Part shown: positions 5,052-6,834 of the stretch, in pieces
How positions within the stretch are numbered: position 1 is the first letter of the stretch
How the letters are laid out: each line of letters begins with the position of its first letter
Source: Amphritea sp.
GTDB taxonomy: Bacteria; Pseudomonadota; Gammaproteobacteria; Pseudomonadales; Balneatricaceae
DNA length: 6,834 bases
Reading direction: 5' to 3'
Assembly: GCA_018067325.1 (NCBI GenBank)
Contig: JAGPUU010000411.1
Coordinates: 1 to 6,834, forward strand
Program-made: the position numbers and the translations under genes
The notes under the pieces: generated by a model
The model's input: only the letters and a program-made list of their open reading frames with translations
Told to the model about the DNA's origin: nothing
Databases searched by the model: none

Positions 5052-6834
5052 GTACCCCTGATTCAGACAACAGTGCCGCAACACCGATCATTAAGCGCCA
5101 CAAAGGTCCATCCGTCGTCTGGCTGCTGCCTTTTCTTGCCGCATTAATTGCCGGCTGGCTGGTCATTAAAAGTTATCAGGATGCCGGTATTATGATCGAG
5201 GTGCAGTTTGAGACTGCCGAAGGACTGGAAGCCAATGTCACTAAAGTGATGTACCGGGGACTACCAACCGGAATGATCAAGAGCCTAAAGCTCAATGAGG
5301 ATCTGAAAAGCGTCACTGCGATGATCGAAATGGAGAAAGAGGCGGCCGAAATCCTGATTGAGGGCTCACGCTTCTGGTTGGTCAAGCCACAGATCTCCCT
5401 CAGTGGCGTTAAAGGTTTGGATACCCTGCTCTCCGGCTATTACATAGAACTTCAGCCTGGCAACGGCGAAGAGCGCTTAAGCTTTATCGCTGATAATGAA
5501 CCACCACCCCCCCTCAAAGACCGGGAGGGCCTTTACCTCTCTCTCTTAGCAGACTCAGCCCAATCGATACAGCGCGGAGCTAAAGTATATTACCGCCAGA
5601 TAGAGGTCGGCGAAGTGATCAATTTCGGCCTGACCGATAAAGCCAATCAGATCCGTATTGAGCTCTTTATTGAACCGACCTACAGTCACCTGATTAGTGA
5701 CAATACCCGCTTCTGGAATGCCAGCGGTATCAGCCTCAAAGCAAATCTGTCGCAGGTAAACCTCCGTTTCGGATCATTAGCAGCCATTATCGCAGGCGGC
5801 ATTAGTTTTTATACTCCGCCGGATGATGAAAGCGGGCTGAGTCCAGACAATGAGTTCAGTCTTTTCCCCGACTTCGAAGCCGCTGAAGATGGCATAGTCG
5901 TTAACGTAAAGTTCCCCGCCCGTACCGACATGCATGAAGGGGTTCGAGTGATGAGCGAGGGAATACAGATTGGCAGGGTACAGAATATCGAGTTAAGCAG
6001 TGACCTGTCTACGCTCAACGCCCGTTTGCTGATCGATCCCCGCGCCCGTCCATTACTGCGAAGCGGTAGTCAATTCTGGTTACCCAAGCCTAAGTTTTCT
6101 CTGACCCAACTGCAAAACATTGGAGAACTGATACGAGGCTCGGCCATTCAGTTACTACCTGGGCCTGGGGCTGCGCAGTTTGAATTTTCAGCACTGGATA
6201 GCGCACCTGCCCGCAGACCCGGAACCGAAGGACTCGACGTCAGCTTTGAAAGCGAACAGCTTGGCTCTATCAACTTCGGCTCACCTATTATGTATCGGCA
6301 GATACCGGTAGGAGAGGTACGTGGCTACGAATTAACCAGGGACGGTTCCAAGGTTTTGATCCACGGGACCATCAAACAGGAGTATGCCGCACTGGTAAAA
6401 CAAAGCAGTCGGTTCTGGGAAGAGAGTGGTATTAAACTCAAAGCAGGAGTTGATGGGGTTCAATTGGAAAGCGGCTCACTCAGCACTGTCATCAACGGCG
6501 GTATCGGTTTTTTCACACCGGATATCAGCGATCAAAAACCTGTCGGAAAAACACAAAAATTCCATCTGTTCCGTAACTTCGATAATGCCAGCCAACATGG
6601 GCGACTGCTATATAAAGAAAACGCGGATAAGTTGCCTATCAGAATTAAAGCGGACTCACTGGGCTCAATCACCAGTGGCGCTCCGGTGCTCTACAAACAA
6701 CTGCAAGTGGGAAGCATCAGCCATTACGCGCTGTCCGCAGAGGATAACAGTGTCATCATCCACTTGCTGATCGACAAGCCCTATCGTCATCTGGTGACGG
6801 ATCAGAGTCGTTTTTGGAATGCCAGCGGTGTCGA
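5048..6834 (+). CDS. letB: Multi-MCE-domain intermembrane transport protein, LetB (YebT)-like, 3' end outside window
   Basis: The frame is open for 595 codons to the window edge, so the C-terminus is missing. One N-terminal membrane anchor (residues about 23-43, VVWLLPFLAALIAGWL) is followed by SYQDAG, as in E. coli LetB. Stacked periplasmic MCE domains then follow at about 47-138, 161-258, 281-372, 395-490 and 528 onward (cut). Each opens with the pattern G-x-x-V-x-Y-R-x-x-x-V-G. Family members form stacked hexameric rings with a central hydrophobic tunnel that carries phospholipids across the periplasm. E. coli LetB has seven domains in 877 residues and PqiB has three plus a long helix. Five visible domains, and a third domain of the LetB type, favour LetB. 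FW motifs recur in every complete domain, followed by KP (domains 1, 3) or by x-x-SG (2, 4); truncated domain 5 follows the second form. The ATGA overlap with the upstream gene indicates one operon. Confidence 0.93.
   Translation, partial: MSTPDSDNSAATPIIKRHKGPSVVWLLPFLAALIAGWLVIKSYQDAGIMIEVQFETAEGLEANVTKVMYRGLPTGMIKSLKLNEDLKSVTAMIEMEKEAAEILIEGSRFWLVKPQISLSGVKGLDTLLSGYYIELQPGNGEERLSFIADNEPPPPLKDREGLYLSLLADSAQSIQRGAKVYYRQIEVGEVINFGLTDKANQIRIELFIEPTYSHLISDNTRFWNASGISLKANLSQVNLRFGSLAAIIAGGISFYTPPDDESGLSPDNEFSLFPDFEAAEDGIVVNVKFPARTDMHEGVRVMSEGIQIGRVQNIELSSDLSTLNARLLIDPRARPLLRSGSQFWLPKPKFSLTQLQNIGELIRGSAIQLLPGPGAAQFEFSALDSAPARRPGTEGLDVSFESEQLGSINFGSPIMYRQIPVGEVRGYELTRDGSKVLIHGTIKQEYAALVKQSSRFWEESGIKLKAGVDGVQLESGSLSTVINGGIGFFTPDISDQKPVGKTQKFHLFRNFDNASQHGRLLYKENADKLPIRIKADSLGSITSGAPVLYKQLQVGSISHYALSAEDNSVIIHLLIDKPYRHLVTDQSRFWNASGV
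5714..5728 (+). repeat. 15-base exact repeat shared by MCE domains 2 and 5
   Basis: TGGAATGCCAGCGGT occurs here and again at 6815-6829, 1101 bases (367 codons) apart and in the same frame. Both copies encode WNASG of the FW-x-x-SG motif. It reflects internal domain duplication or strong codon conservation, not a mobile repeat. Confidence 0.7.

Noticed and set aside
6426..6770. A 114-codon + strand frame inside the MCE gene
   Set aside because: It is out of frame within a continuous LetB-like reading frame with clear domain structure.
3758..6834. Assignment of the rightward cluster to PqiABC
   Set aside because: PqiB has only three MCE domains followed by a long helix. Five MCE domains are visible here, with a LetB-like third domain, and the gene has not ended.
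1..6834. CRISPR arrays, tRNA or rRNA genes, insertion sequences, toxin-antitoxin or phage modules
   Set aside because: I found no regular spaced repeats, cloverleaf-like sequences, transposase motifs or paired small toxin genes on either strand.

Overview
This looks like ordinary chromosome from a gammaproteobacterium, plausibly a marine Oceanospirillales-type organism. That placement is my inference from protein character and a moderate G+C coding region; no rRNA or marker gene is present to confirm it. Everything from about 741 to the right edge is compact and operon-like. The left 740 bases differ: a very A+T-rich flank, one small orphan gene and a non-coding or decayed stretch.

Left part (1-740). 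An A+T-rich leader precedes a small + strand gene (251-508) whose protein resembles small plasmid partition/replication accessory proteins. About 230 bases without a convincing gene follow. They contain a possible decayed reading frame and inverted repeats near the 3' end of the next, convergent gene.

Leftward gene cluster (3720 down to 741, - strand). In transcription order: a fructosamine-kinase-family protein, pyridoxamine 5'-phosphate oxidase (pdxH), an alpha/beta-hydrolase carboxylesterase, a SlyD-type FKBP peptidyl-prolyl isomerase without a histidine-rich tail, and a YqaE/Pmp3-family small membrane protein. Gaps are 0 to 39 bases, which suggests one transcription unit. The first two genes share a theme of reactive carbonyl/amine chemistry (protein deglycation and PLP supply).

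Rightward gene cluster (3758 to the right edge, + strand). Two PqiA-domain membrane proteins overlap by 8 bases and are followed, with a 4-base overlap, by a long multi-MCE-domain protein that runs off the window. Together they form a LetA/LetB (YebS/YebT)-type intermembrane lipid transport system. LetA is encoded as two separate half-proteins rather than one fused polypeptide, and at least five MCE domains of LetB are visible. The two clusters diverge from a 37-base intergenic gap, so at least part of each promoter probably lies inside the opposing gene.

I did not find a clearly new system. The points most worth a second look are the split LetA, the domain alternation in LetB, and the compositionally distinct left edge with its orphan partition-like gene.
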